This document shows positions 35,110-43,364 of a stretch of 64,000 nucleotides of DNA, piece after piece (position 1 is the stretch's first letter; the number at the start of each line of letters is the position of its first letter). Below the pieces are notes generated by a model, which saw nothing but the letters and a program-made list of their open reading frames with translations, did no database searches and was not told the DNA's origin. Position numbers and translations under genes: made by a program. Source of the stretch: Pseudomonas frederiksbergensis (GTDB lineage: Bacteria; Pseudomonadota; Gammaproteobacteria; Pseudomonadales; Pseudomonadaceae); the NCBI RefSeq assembly GCF_003732665.1, contig NZ_MOBP01000012.1, positions 432,325-496,324 on the forward strand. The letters run 5' to 3'.

Positions 35110-35256
35110 CATGAAACAAAGAATTTACAGTGTTTGAGTTCCATTTGCTAGAAGACCATAATGGTGTCTTATGTCTTCTTGATCCGCCTTGGTGCCCGAA
35201 AAACCGCCCAATGGCGCGTGCAATCAGAAACACTCTAAATTTGAAGGCAAAATGCA

Positions 35257-36213
35257 ATGGAAAAGGCAGACCGGTACCTCAGCGCCGGCACCCGGGAGAA
35301 CACCCGAAAAAGCTACCGGGCGGCGATCGAGCATTTTGAGGTGACTTGGGGCGGTTACCTTCCAACGAACGGCGCGGGCGTCGTTCGCTACCTGGCTGAA
35401 TACGCCGACAAGCTCTCCATCAATACGCTTAAGCAGCGACTGGCCGCTATTGCGCAATGGCACATCACTCAGGGTTTTCCTGATCCGACAAAGACGCCTG
35501 ACGTTCGCCAGATGATCAAAGGTATTAGGGTTGTGCACCCTGCACAGGTTAAACAGGCCGCCCCACTGCTACTGAAGCATCTGGAGCAAGCAGTCACATG
35601 GCTTGAAGGGGAAGCTGCAGTCGCCATTGAGCAAGGAGACTACAAATCGCTGGTGCGTCACCGTCGCTCGGTGGCGATGATCTTGATTGGGTTTTGGCGT
35701 GGCTTTCGAGGCGACGAGTTGGCCAGGCTGACGGTGGCGAACACTCAAGCCATAAGTGGTGAGGGCATTACCTTTTTCCTGCCCTATACCAAGGGTGACC
35801 GCCAACATGAAGGATCTACGTTCCAGACGCCGGCGCTCATCATGCTGTGCCCCGTCGAGGCCTACATCAACTGGATAACAGTTGCCGGGATCGCGAAAGG
35901 CCCGGTGTTCCAGCGGATTGATCGCTGGGGCAATCTTTCAGGAAAAGCCATGCAACCGCATAGCTTGATCCCCGTCCTGCGCCGCATTTTCAAAGAGGCA
36001 GGATTGCCAGCGGAGTTGTATAGCAGCCACTCGATGCGGCGAGGCTTTGCAACCTGGGCCTCAGCCAACGGGTGGGATATCAAGAGCTTGATGAGCTATG
36101 TGGGCTGGAAGGACATGAAATCCGCGTTGCGCTACGTCGATTCCAGCGTGTCGTTCGGTGGGCTTTCGGTGTCATCAGCGAGGAAGGCCACTGTCAACCG
36201 ACGGCTAGGATGA
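35257..36213 (+). CDS. Tyrosine recombinase / integrase of the defence island
   Basis: 318 residues. Core-binding domain at 5-95 (YLSAGTRENTRKSYRAAIEH). Catalytic domain: Arg in FWRGFRGDELARL, Lys in FFLPYTKGDRQ, His-x-x-Arg in SHSMRRGFATW, and the Tyr nucleophile in SALRYVDSS. The box normally ending in His reads SYVGWKDMK, with Trp in the His position, as in several known active recombinases. The frame looks complete. Placement next to the kfrA-like gene and CBASS operons suggests it mobilised, or still can mobilise, this module. No att duplication could be found by eye. Confidence 0.9.
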   Translation: MEKADRYLSAGTRENTRKSYRAAIEHFEVTWGGYLPTNGAGVVRYLAEYADKLSINTLKQRLAAIAQWHITQGFPDPTKTPDVRQMIKGIRVVHPAQVKQAAPLLLKHLEQAVTWLEGEAAVAIEQGDYKSLVRHRRSVAMILIGFWRGFRGDELARLTVANTQAISGEGITFFLPYTKGDRQHEGSTFQTPALIMLCPVEAYINWITVAGIAKGPVFQRIDRWGNLSGKAMQPHSLIPVLRRIFKEAGLPAELYSSHSMRRGFATWASANGWDIKSLMSYVGWKDMKSALRYVDSSVSFGGLSVSSARKATVNRRLG

Positions 36214-36222
36214 TCATCCTAT

Positions 36223-36468
36223 TCAACTGCGTTTCGCCACAAGTTTGATCCCCCTACCCGCTCCCAAGGCATTTCTCACGATCTTGAAGTGGTCGATCCC
36301 GACACCAATTTTTCTGCTCGCCTCCGGATGCATTGCTATTAGCAGGTGCATTTTTTTGACTGCGAGCTTGTTGGTGACCACGCCTTTTGGTGCGTTTTGC
36401 AGATAGTCTTTAAGTCGATCCAGCAGCTCTTTTTTGGATTTTTACTCAAACGGCCCCAACCAGAACAT
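36223..36468 (-). pseudogene. DUF3223-like gene with a nonsense codon
   Basis: From an ATG at 36468 preceded by GGAG the minus strand reads MFWLGPFE, then TAA, then KSKKELLDRLKDYLQ and onward through MHLLIAMHPEASRKIGVGID to a stop at 36223, all in one frame. The Hx-EAxxKIGxGI pattern is characteristic of small DUF3223-type proteins. Restoring one codon at the TAA (for example a tyrosine) gives a complete protein of about 81 residues. The stop is a single-base event, so this is a recently broken gene or a sequencing error. Confidence 0.6.
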
Positions 36469-36568
36469 TCAGAAGTCTCCCTACCTCATCGGTTAATCCG
36501 AGTCGCGATCGCAAGACGCTGGGTGTCGCCTCGTCGGAGAAGCCGCAAATAAACATCAGGTCGTAGTC

Positions 36569-37547
36569 CTACACCACTACCTGATCAGCCTCAGTCGCTA
36601 TCACATCCTCAGTTGTAGCATTGTTGGTAATGCCGAAAGGAATGTGCACGGACGGAGCAACCGCACTGGTCGATTTTAGATGCCCGGATTGGTCATCGAA
36701 GAAAATGTGCGGTTTCAACACGGCCAGAATTTTGCCTTTCTCGATACCCCCCCAGAAAGAAAGCGTCGTTGGCCATGACGCCCCAACTCTTGAGGGTATT
36801 CATCGCACGCTCATGAGACGGAGCATTCCGCGCCGTGACGATCGAAACGCGAATACGGTTTTCGTACTTCGGGTTTTGCTTTTTGTGCTTCTCCTCGACC
36901 GATTGGATCTTGGAAATCCGCACCATGAACTCCTTCAACGGCCCAGGGTTATGCGGCTCCATGACGTTTTTCACTTCATGGGCATGAAACACTGAAAAGC
37001 CAGAGGCCTGCATGATTGTTTCAGATTCGTCGCCGGCGAGTACGCCGTCAAAGTCGAATGCGATGCGCAGGGTTTTATCAGCTTCGTCGTCTTCGAATTT
37101 TGAGTCGAGCACCTGCCCAGCCGGATAACCCGCCTTAATAGCAGCCTCCACGTCTTTTTTGTCACCAGACAAAAACAGAGCGATATTCAGTGCCGGTATG
37201 TACTCGTAAGGGGATTTTCCTTGCATGAAAATCGCCCTTGTCATCCCAAGCCCGTAGTGCTCGATTGTCTTCAGTACGCGCAGCCCGGTGTCAGGATCAT
37301 TTCGCGAAAGAAGAATGACCTCTACTAGCGGATCCTCAGGATCAACGCTCAAGTCATTCACCGACAGCAAACGCTTGATGAAGGGGAACGCAATCCCCTT
37401 AGGAAGCGGGACGTGGAGGTTTTCTTGCTGAAATTTGCGGTACTCCTCCTCTCCCTGGCCCTGAAACACGGCATCCGACGCCACCAAGTCGAAAACGGCG
37501 CTGGAAGCCACGCCTATTACCAAACGATTTTCTAGGTCATAGGGCAT
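36569..37547 (-). pseudogene. Cytosolic 5'-nucleotidase-like gene with a frameshift in a C7 run
   Basis: The start at 37547 (MPYDLENRLVIGVASSAVFD) has an AGGTGAG site. The HAD-type motif is IAFDFDGVLAGDES, followed by VSIVTARNAPSHERA, as in bacterial 5'-nucleotidases of the NT5C1 group that dephosphorylate nucleoside monophosphates. At 36747-36753 a run of seven C (G on the coding strand) breaks the frame after AFFLGG. With six bases the frame continues IEKGKILAVLKPHIFFDDQS to a stop at 36569, adding the usual C-terminal DDQ segment. As given, the protein ends early at 36693. Possible causes are slippage, phase variation or read error. Confidence 0.72.
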
Positions 37548-37740
37548 TCTTATCACTCACCTAAATTACGTTTACCAGGGCTAAGTCAATCTGCACATTT
37601 AAGCAGACTCTTGTTAGCGCGCAGAATTTAAGTAGCTGTTTTTATATATAAAACTTGATACTTGTCAAGCGAAAGCTTCTTGCAAAATAAAAATCTATCA
37701 TGCTAGCTTGTTCATACAACAATAAAAAAGGTGTTATGCA

Positions 37741-38202
37741 ATGGAGTCTTATTCCATCCACGTTGAACATTCAGAAAACACAAAAACCGCTTTCGTGATA
37801 TTTAATGACTTAGGTGAAGTTTCGCAGTCAGTGCGCGAGTGCAGATTCCAAACTGTCGGCTGGATATTATCTGTGTTCGACAAAATGCGAGCGCTCGTTG
37901 ATGAGTGGGACGAAATTGTCCGTGAAAGCAATGTTTCCGATGCGTTGACAAATCTTGCGTCGCTGGACTGGGAAACCGCCTGTGCTCTTGTTCGAGCTGA
38001 AACTTGGCGGGAGCGTTTCAACCTTATCTGGCCGCTATTGAGCTATCAAGACCAAGCACTTGCACTCGGGTATGACTATGACGACGAGGAAAATAAAAAT
38101 TATTGGCCTGGCTTTGACTCGTTCAACATGATGTTTCACGATTTGATGCGGAAATGTCCATTCCGGAATCGTAGGAAAGTATGTACCGAAGCGAACTGCT
38201 AA
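37741..38202 (+). CDS. Small acidic protein of unknown function, family member 1
   Basis: 153 residues, acidic, no signal peptide or membrane segment, in a low-GC patch. Landmarks: CRFQTVGWILSVFDKMRALV near residue 40, a W-R-E-R-F motif near 95, and NKNYWPGFDSFNMMF near 122. The same three landmarks occur in the next gene and in the gene at 44128, so the three form a family. It is followed after 18 bases by the second member. I do not recognise a named family; size, acidity and tandem arrangement resemble immunity proteins of polymorphic toxins, but that is only a suggestion. Confidence 0.7.
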   Translation: MESYSIHVEHSENTKTAFVIFNDLGEVSQSVRECRFQTVGWILSVFDKMRALVDEWDEIVRESNVSDALTNLASLDWETACALVRAETWRERFNLIWPLLSYQDQALALGYDYDDEENKNYWPGFDSFNMMFHDLMRKCPFRNRRKVCTEANC

Positions 38203-38220
38203 TAAAATGAGGATCTGATC

Positions 38221-38643
38221 ATGCCTACCTTCTCCATCGATGTGCGTCTATTACAAACTAATGCTGGGCTCGTGTTAGAAACAGAGCACACCACAGAAAA
38301 AAAAGAGTCAATCACACGGTCGATTTTTCAATGCATTGGCTTGCTGTACCATATGGTTGACGCAGTTACCCATCGCCAGCCAAACTATTCCCACGTCGCA
38401 ATTGAGTTTTTTAATTCTCGATTGTTCGGATCAGGAGGCAAACTTGATATAGGAGATGTGTTGCTCTCTGCGGACAGCTGGGAAGAAAGAATGTACTGTG
38501 CTTGGATTGTCGTTGACAAAAAATCTAGGGCGAAAGCTTTGAAACTAGACTATGGGGAGTTTCAAAACTATTGGCCGACACTTGATTTTTGCGAGAAGGA
38601 TTGGGAGCGTCAGGTCGAAGAATGGATGAACAGTCCTGATTAA
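38221..38643 (+). CDS. Small acidic protein of unknown function, family member 2
   Basis: 140 residues, related to the upstream gene: FQCIGLLYHMVDAVTHRQ corresponds to its FQTVGW block, SWEERMYCAWIV to the WRERF block, and EFQNYWPTLDF to the NYWPGFD block. A GAGGATCTG stretch precedes the ATG. Same strand and 18 bases after member 1, so probably co-transcribed. No cysteine motif or known catalytic residues are visible. Function unknown. Confidence 0.68.
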   Translation: MPTFSIDVRLLQTNAGLVLETEHTTEKKESITRSIFQCIGLLYHMVDAVTHRQPNYSHVAIEFFNSRLFGSGGKLDIGDVLLSADSWEERMYCAWIVVDKKSRAKALKLDYGEFQNYWPTLDFCEKDWERQVEEWMNSPD

Positions 38644-38688
38644 CTGGATCGGCATCTAAAAAAATGCCCATGCAGCCAGGACGAAACC

Positions 38689-38904
38689 TCAAGACTTCCG
38701 ATTGCGCTTGAATGCGACCAGTGCCTCAAGCGCCTGGTCAAGGCTCATGCCCTCCTTCTCCTTTTGGAAGAGAAAATCCGCAACGAAGGTCGCAGGATCA
38801 CCCGCTGTAAAATCCGGATAGCCTGCAGCGGCTGATTTGCGCGCACTTTCGATCACCGATTGCAGCCCTTCGCGCTCTGCCAAGGTTTTTCCTGAATTTT
38901 TCAA
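38689..38904 (-). CDS. Hypothetical small protein
   Basis: 71 residues, predicted helical: GKTLAEREGLQSVIESARKS, then DFLFQKEKEGMSLDQALEAL, ending in a basic tail FKRNRKS. No family recognised. It is convergent with the preceding gene pair and separated from the next gene by about 240 bases. Composition is protein-like, so I list it with modest confidence. Confidence 0.45.
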   Translation of the reverse strand: MKNSGKTLAEREGLQSVIESARKSAAAGYPDFTAGDPATFVADFLFQKEKEGMSLDQALEALVAFKRNRKS

Positions 38905-39140
38905 TTGGTGGTTCCTAGAACAAAGTGTTCCGATGCTCGCCTGAGCTACAGAATAACCCGGGCAGGAATGAATTCAGCAGTCGCGTTCGAAAGCTGCAAT
39001 CCTTGGATCGACGCGCCGTTCTGCTCATGACGTTACGTACGAAGCCCAGCTAACGCATGCATCAACCGCGGGTATACTCCTGCTGTCGCACAGAAAAGCG
39101 CTAAAACTGAGTGCCTCCAGCCATCATCAAAGGGTCTCAA

Positions 39141-39344
39141 GTGAGTCAGAAAATGAAGTATATCGAACTGGTTCAGCGCCAGGCCGAGCAAGTCTTTGGC
39201 AACAAAGCGAAAGCGGATGTTTGGCTGATCCAACCGAAAATAGCCTTTAGTGGTAGCACACCGATGGAGCTCGTTTTAACTGAAGCGGGGTACGAACTCG
39301 TAAAGGCGGAACTTGAGAGAATCAGCCACGGGTTCGCCTGTTAG
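39141..39344 (+). CDS. Orphan Xre/MbcA/ParS-type antitoxin domain protein
   Basis: 67 residues from a GTG with an AAAGGG site; an in-frame ATG follows at 39153. The toxin-binding domain (DUF2384) is nearly all of the protein: AEQVFGNKAKADVWLIQPKI, then STPMELVLTEAGYELVKAEL and ISHG. Usual partners are RES-domain toxins encoded just downstream. None is present: the next 130 bases hold only an open stretch without a start (PTISAIGIDLKTTDSEALL). It is thus an orphan or the survivor of a broken toxin-antitoxin pair. A TATACT hexamer at about 39072 may be its -10. Confidence 0.7.
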   Translation: MSQKMKYIELVQRQAEQVFGNKAKADVWLIQPKIAFSGSTPMELVLTEAGYELVKAELERISHGFAC

Positions 39345-39750
39345 CAGGAGTCCTATCCTCCAAACCCTACAATCAGTGCGATTGGTATTGACCTTAAGAC
39401 CACCGACAGCGAAGCACTTCTCCGGTACGTTGAAGAGCGCGTACAGAAGTCAGACCATGTCAATGAGGACTTTTCGATCATGATGCGCTAATTAAATTAC
39501 GCGTCGCCTTGGTAAACGGATACTTAACGTCACGCACGCACGCACGCACGTAGCGGCAGACATTTATCTGGAAGCCAAGTTTGGTTAGGAATTCCATGCT
39601 TGGAATGAAAAGGTTTCTAGGCGGGCAACGCCCGAGCAGGTTGCTCACTACTCTGCTCACGTTGGGCGACTAGCGAGGCACCGCTCGATGAGCTGAAGCT
39701 CCTCACCGAGCTCCACAGCGCGCTTTTCAAGGGCTTTCAATACCGCCTGA

Positions 39751-39789
39751 TGCTCCTTCTGCTCCTTCTGCTCCTTCTGCTCCTTCTGC
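39751..39789. repeat. 9-base tandem repeat, TGCTCCTTC x4.3
   Basis: Four and a third exact copies of a 9-base unit. On the minus strand it encodes a Lys-Glu-Gln repeat in an otherwise open stretch (EHQAVLKALEKRAVELGEEL, then IERCLAS and a stop near 39671) that looks like the C-terminal coiled tail of a lost gene. A separate short CACG x5 repeat lies at 39531-39550. Confidence 0.8.
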
Positions 39790-39853
39790 ACCTCTTCCGG
39801 CGCCCTAGCGAGCCCCGCCAGCCTCCTCCTGCTCCACTCGATTTTTCATTCAC

Positions 39854-40111
39854 CTATGCAAGGTACTTCTCCCCAGACTCCTTTTGCCTTCTCGTGAAGA
39901 GCTGGCATTCCAGTAAGCGGATGGCATCGCAGATTCTCAAGACTTCACTGCTGGTCTTCGAGTGCACGAAGTTCAGGCTACCCTCATCGAAGGCGTGATG
40001 CTCCTGGTTTTGCCCACCCCAGTTCACCAGATCATTCTTGATGAAATTGAAGTGCGACAGGTCGTAGTCAATGAACGGCTCAACCAGCGTGAAGGTGTGC
40101 TCGAGGCTGCC
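39854..40111 (-). pseudogene. Unidentified gene fragment behind the LysE gene
   Basis: Directly after the stop of the LysE-type gene, and in the same frame, the minus strand stays open for about 85 codons: GSLEHTFTLVEPFIDYDLSH, then FNFIKNDLVNWGGQNQEHHA and EVLRICDAIRLLECQLFTRR, ending at a TAG at 39854. Composition is protein-like and there is no start codon or ribosome site. I do not recognise the family. It appears to be the 3' part of a gene cut at the LysE boundary by a past deletion. Confidence 0.4.
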
Positions 40112-40708
40112 CTACACCAATACCGTCAACCAGGCCGATACCAGTAGCAGGAATGCCAGGGCCTGGTTCATACGCTTGAATGTCCGTGGTGAGCTAAAGG
40201 CTCGCGCACTGGCCACGCCGAGCCATGCCCACAAGGTCATGCACGGCAACGAGACCAACAGAAACACAAGCGACAGCAGCAGGACCCGAAGGCTTTTGTC
40301 GCCAGCACCGGCAAACACGCTGACCACCGCCACTGCCATCATCCACACCTTGGGGTTGATCAGCTGCAAGAGGGCAGCTCCCAACACATTTATGCCCTCT
40401 TCTTGCGGCGCGGCGCGGTCCAAGCACGGCGGCGCGCTGCGAAAGATCTGCCAGGCGAGCCAACTCAACCAGAGCACTCCGGCCCAAGCCATCACCTCCT
40501 GCACACGCGGAAATCGCAGCAGTGTCTCGCCCACACCCAGCCCGACGCCAAGCACTATCAGAGCTGACGCAACGCAAGCGCTAAAAATGACCGGCAATGT
40601 GGCGCCCATCCCCCGGCGCGAACTGTGGCTCAGCACCAGAATATTGGTCGGGCCCGGTGTGATCGAGGCAACGAATGCAAATAACAGAAAAGGCAGCATT
40701 GATTCCAT
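40112..40708 (-). CDS. LysE/RhtB-family amino acid exporter
   Basis: 198 residues with six hydrophobic segments and the family signature at the N-terminus (FVASITPGPTNILVLSHSSR). Such proteins export amino acids such as threonine, homoserine or arginine across the inner membrane. The AraC-type gene upstream on the same strand is the usual regulator of this pair. GC-rich core-like composition contrasts with the AT-richer genes at 37-39 kb, so this pair has a different history from them. Substrate unknown. Confidence 0.88.
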   Translation of the reverse strand: MESMLPFLLFAFVASITPGPTNILVLSHSSRRGMGATLPVIFSACVASALIVLGVGLGVGETLLRFPRVQEVMAWAGVLWLSWLAWQIFRSAPPCLDRAAPQEEGINVLGAALLQLINPKVWMMAVAVVSVFAGAGDKSLRVLLLSLVFLLVSLPCMTLWAWLGVASARAFSSPRTFKRMNQALAFLLLVSAWLTVLV

Positions 40709-40818
40709 GGCTCAACCTCCCTGACTGCAGCACATTGAAGGGAAAGAGAACAACAGCGAAAAAGACATGGCGGTACTCCTTTATCAGACAGGAGCCCATG
40801 ATTGCGAGAAAATACGTT

Positions 40819-41655
40819 TCAGTCTGGAAGGATTGAGCAGCGCTTGCGGTAATCCGCAGGCGTGAGCCAGTACGCACGGCGGAACCAGCGCCCCAGGTGG
40901 CTTTGATCGGCAAAACCCAAGGCACAGGCCACCTGCGCCGGCGTTTCGCCCCGCGCCAGCAGCTGTCGCGCCTTGGCCAGGCGTAACTGGATTAGATACC
41001 CGTGGGGCGCCAGCCCAAAAGCCGCCTTGAAAGCCCGCGTCAGGCGAAAGCGATCAACGCCACAGACCCGGGCCAGATCATCCAATCCAATGTCCTCATA
41101 GACATGGGCATGCAGGAAGTCACGCGCAACCTGGGCCACCAATGGCAGCCGCGGGTCGAAGACCGCTTGCTTGCGCCAATTCAGGTGGTTCGTGAGCGAA
41201 CCCAGCAAGCCGTCAATGGCACTCTGCCGTACGATGCGCAACTCACCCTCATGCAACGCATGAAAGGCCCGATAAATGGAGGTGGCCAAACCAAGATCCT
41301 GGCTCAGGGTGTCGGCAAAGCCCGGCTGACTATTATCCGGCGCATCCTCGAACAACGCGTGCATCTCCCTATCCATCCACTGCGGATCTAGGTACAGCAT
41401 GGAATAGGTAAACCCATCCTCGGTCGGCGCATGCCCATCGTGGATTTCCCCCGGCTCAAGCATGAACACTTTGCCCGGCGTACTGAAGTGGCGAACACGC
41501 CGGCAATCGAACTGCTGCACGCCTTGCTCGGTGACGCCAACCAGGAAACTGTCGTGCCAGTGGGGGGCGTAGGCATGGCCTTTGAAATGGGCACGGATCG
41601 ACTCAATTCCGGTGTCGGTATCCTGGGAAAGCTTGATCCAGTTGTGGTTGTCCAC
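40819..41655 (-). CDS. AraC-family regulator with N-terminal cupin domain
   Basis: 278 residues. The N-terminal part is an AraC-type cupin sensor (FKGHAYAPHWHDSFLVGVTE, then GKVFMLEPGEIHDGHAP). The C-terminal part holds two helix-turn-helix units (LDDLARVCGVDRFRLTRAFK and ACALGFADQSHLGRWFRRAY). It precedes the LysE-family gene by 110 bases on the same strand, an arrangement common in pseudomonads where the regulator controls the exporter. Confidence 0.88.
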   Translation of the reverse strand: MDNHNWIKLSQDTDTGIESIRAHFKGHAYAPHWHDSFLVGVTEQGVQQFDCRRVRHFSTPGKVFMLEPGEIHDGHAPTEDGFTYSMLYLDPQWMDREMHALFEDAPDNSQPGFADTLSQDLGLATSIYRAFHALHEGELRIVRQSAIDGLLGSLTNHLNWRKQAVFDPRLPLVAQVARDFLHAHVYEDIGLDDLARVCGVDRFRLTRAFKAAFGLAPHGYLIQLRLAKARQLLARGETPAQVACALGFADQSHLGRWFRRAYWLTPADYRKRCSILPD

Positions 41656-41784
41656 GTTGGGCTCCAGGAATTGTGGTGTTTTTTGGGGGGATGGATGATT
41701 AAATTACCGCTGTTTGGAGAGCAGTGTTTAAAAGATTTGTGCAGGTTGATTAAGGGCTGGAGTGAAGTTGGGTTGTTCGGGGGG

Positions 41785-42063
41785 ACCGTCGTAGCCGATT
41801 CGGAGCTGCAGAAAATGGCCAGAAACTGCCGGTGGTCGTTGAGGTCAGTGTGCAACACCACGCTGCTCGTTGCGGCGGACGAACAGACCGCCCGGCAGAA
41901 TGCCAACAATCTCGTTCGCAGGCACGCGGGTGTCGGATCAGCCGAAGCACAGTAGTTCCGGTGTTTGCTGACGGGCCAGTTTGGCGAAGGAGTCAGGATC
42001 CTCTTTGGTAATCGCGTCGCCCCGGCGCTGGTTGTTATCAATCAGAACTTGAAATTCATTCAT
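41785..42063 (-). pseudogene. Beta-carbonic anhydrase remnant
   Basis: The start at 42063 reads MNEFQVLIDNNQRRGDAITK, then FAKLARQQTPELLCFG, matching the N-terminus of Can/CynT-type beta-carbonic anhydrases. The next codon, normally the first zinc-binding cysteine of GCSDSRVPA, is TGA (41940-41938), followed by SDTRVPANEIVGILPGGLFV. A frameshift then places VVLHTDLNDHRQFL in another frame, and the rest of the gene is missing. The reading is unambiguous in family and clearly non-functional. Confidence 0.85.
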
Positions 42064-42232
42064 GCAATGAAACCTCGAGAATGATGTGCTGCTTTGACAG
42101 ACAATCATCCGGCGAGGTCGCAGATTGCCGCTAATGCATTGTCACCGGCGCTCCATGACGGGGGGGGGATGCGTTTCAGCCGTGGTGCCAAGGGAGCAAG
42201 ATCTTGGAAGCTGACAAAAGGTTACCCAAATG

Positions 42233-42320
42233 TCAGACGCGTTCGAAGATCGCGGCGATTCCTTGTCCACCACCAATGCACACAGTTATACCATTTGCCT
42301 GCACATGCCAAAGCTCAACC
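42233..42320 (-). pseudogene. C-terminal fragment of a thiolase
   Basis: Ending at the TGA at 42233, the minus strand reads ANGITVCIGGGQGIAAIFER plus a valine, the conserved C-terminal block of acetyl-CoA acetyltransferases (active-site Cys-x-Gly). Nothing else of the gene is recognisable upstream, and runs of nine G and eight C flank it. It is a short fossil of an otherwise lost gene. Confidence 0.65.
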
Positions 42321-42502
42321 ATAACATCAGTATGCTGCCCCCCCCCGCGATTGCCGAATAGCGCGGACAGCGGCGCGTCTAACAAACTTGATAAGCGGGC
42401 GCTATAATTTATTTTATTTTAGAAGGCGATTTATCTAAAACTTCTCAGTCGCCTGTTTAATTTAGGTGTCAGCGCCAGCGTTATTATCGTTATAGTCAAG
42501 CT

Positions 42503-42721
42503 TTATAGGGAGGGGTAAGCTGGGGTTCGCCACATATAGTAAAATACCACCGTGGAAAAAAAGCCGAACGCTACCCCCATAAATATTGATATCTTGGAAC
42601 CCATTACGCAGCCGACAGCAATGCCCATGATAATAGACAGCAGCAAAAACAACGTATCGCTAATCCTAAAGTTAGGGCGAATAATCAATCTCGTAATACT
42701 AAGCAAAACGACCTCCTGCAT
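42503..42721 (-). CDS. Small two-helix membrane protein, hypothetical
   Basis: 72 residues with two hydrophobic stretches (TLFLLLSIIMGIAVGCVM and ISIFMGVAFGFFSTVVFYYM) separated by a short Gly-Ser-Lys loop. No family recognised. The opposite strand in the same place is also open but hydrophilic and less protein-like. Composition makes it a plausible gene, although the ribosome site is weak. Confidence 0.45.
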   Translation of the reverse strand: MQEVVLLSITRLIIRPNFRISDTLFLLLSIIMGIAVGCVMGSKISIFMGVAFGFFSTVVFYYMWRTPAYPSL

Positions 42722-42941
42722 CGGTTACAACCTGATAAAGGTTCTCACATGTGTGTGTTGTTCAAGACAACCCAAGGTTCCGCGACCGGTCACAACGACC
42801 GCTGCATCATGTTTTCAGACACAAAAGATGAGCTTTTCGGGCGCATGACCTCGTCGTAATCGTCAAGCAAGGGTGAACTCAAGCAACGGTCGAAGTGTTC
42901 GGAAACTAGTGCTGTATTCCTAAGCCTTCAAGTTGAAGTGT

Positions 42942-43364
42942 TCACTTCAGGAGCGCCAGGTTCGCCACAATTTTGCTGATTACTTTACGCTCGCCAATCA
43001 AGGCTATCCCCACATACTCCATTTCCTCAGAGGAGATTTGAGCGACAGCTTCCACAAAAGCTGCATAGTGGGTCGTCTGCTGGCCTTGGACCGGAAAGTC
43101 AACTATATCGCAACGGGCTTCTAGACCTTTGCTACGGATATCTGCAAGTGTGGATTGACTGGCGGCTAGGACGGTGATGCCTATCGGAATCAATCCAGGG
43201 TGCTCATGACCGCTCGCATCAATCAGCGTTGGCCCTACCAATTCTGGATGACGTTGACCTATTGTCAGAGCGATGACCGCCGCCGCATTAGCGGCACGTC
43301 CAACAGCTAATTCGGAATCGACGACGATTACACAGCGTTCTGCAGTTTTTTTTAGCTCATACAT
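42942..43364 (-). CDS. DUF2000 family protein
   Basis: 140 residues. The N-terminal pattern RCVIVVDSELAVGRAANAAA and a later VGIALIGERKVISKIVANLA fit the DUF2000 family, small cytoplasmic alpha/beta proteins of unknown function related to peptidyl-tRNA hydrolase folds. It stands alone, without an operon partner. Start at ATG 43364. Nothing unusual in the sequence. Confidence 0.78.
   Translation of the reverse strand: MYELKKTAERCVIVVDSELAVGRAANAAAVIALTIGQRHPELVGPTLIDASGHEHPGLIPIGITVLAASQSTLADIRSKGLEARCDIVDFPVQGQQTTHYAAFVEAVAQISSEEMEYVGIALIGERKVISKIVANLALLK

Noticed and set aside
39531..39789. Short tandem repeats that might hint at a CRISPR array
   Set aside because: Units of 4 and 9 bases with no spacers; no cas genes in the window.
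41938..41940. Selenocysteine at the carbonic anhydrase TGA
   Set aside because: The gene is also frameshifted and truncated, so a nonsense mutation is the simpler reading.
41388..42041. 217-codon minus-strand frame overlapping the AraC gene
   Set aside because: It joins a shadow of the AraC gene with part of the frameshifted carbonic anhydrase remnant; not a single gene.
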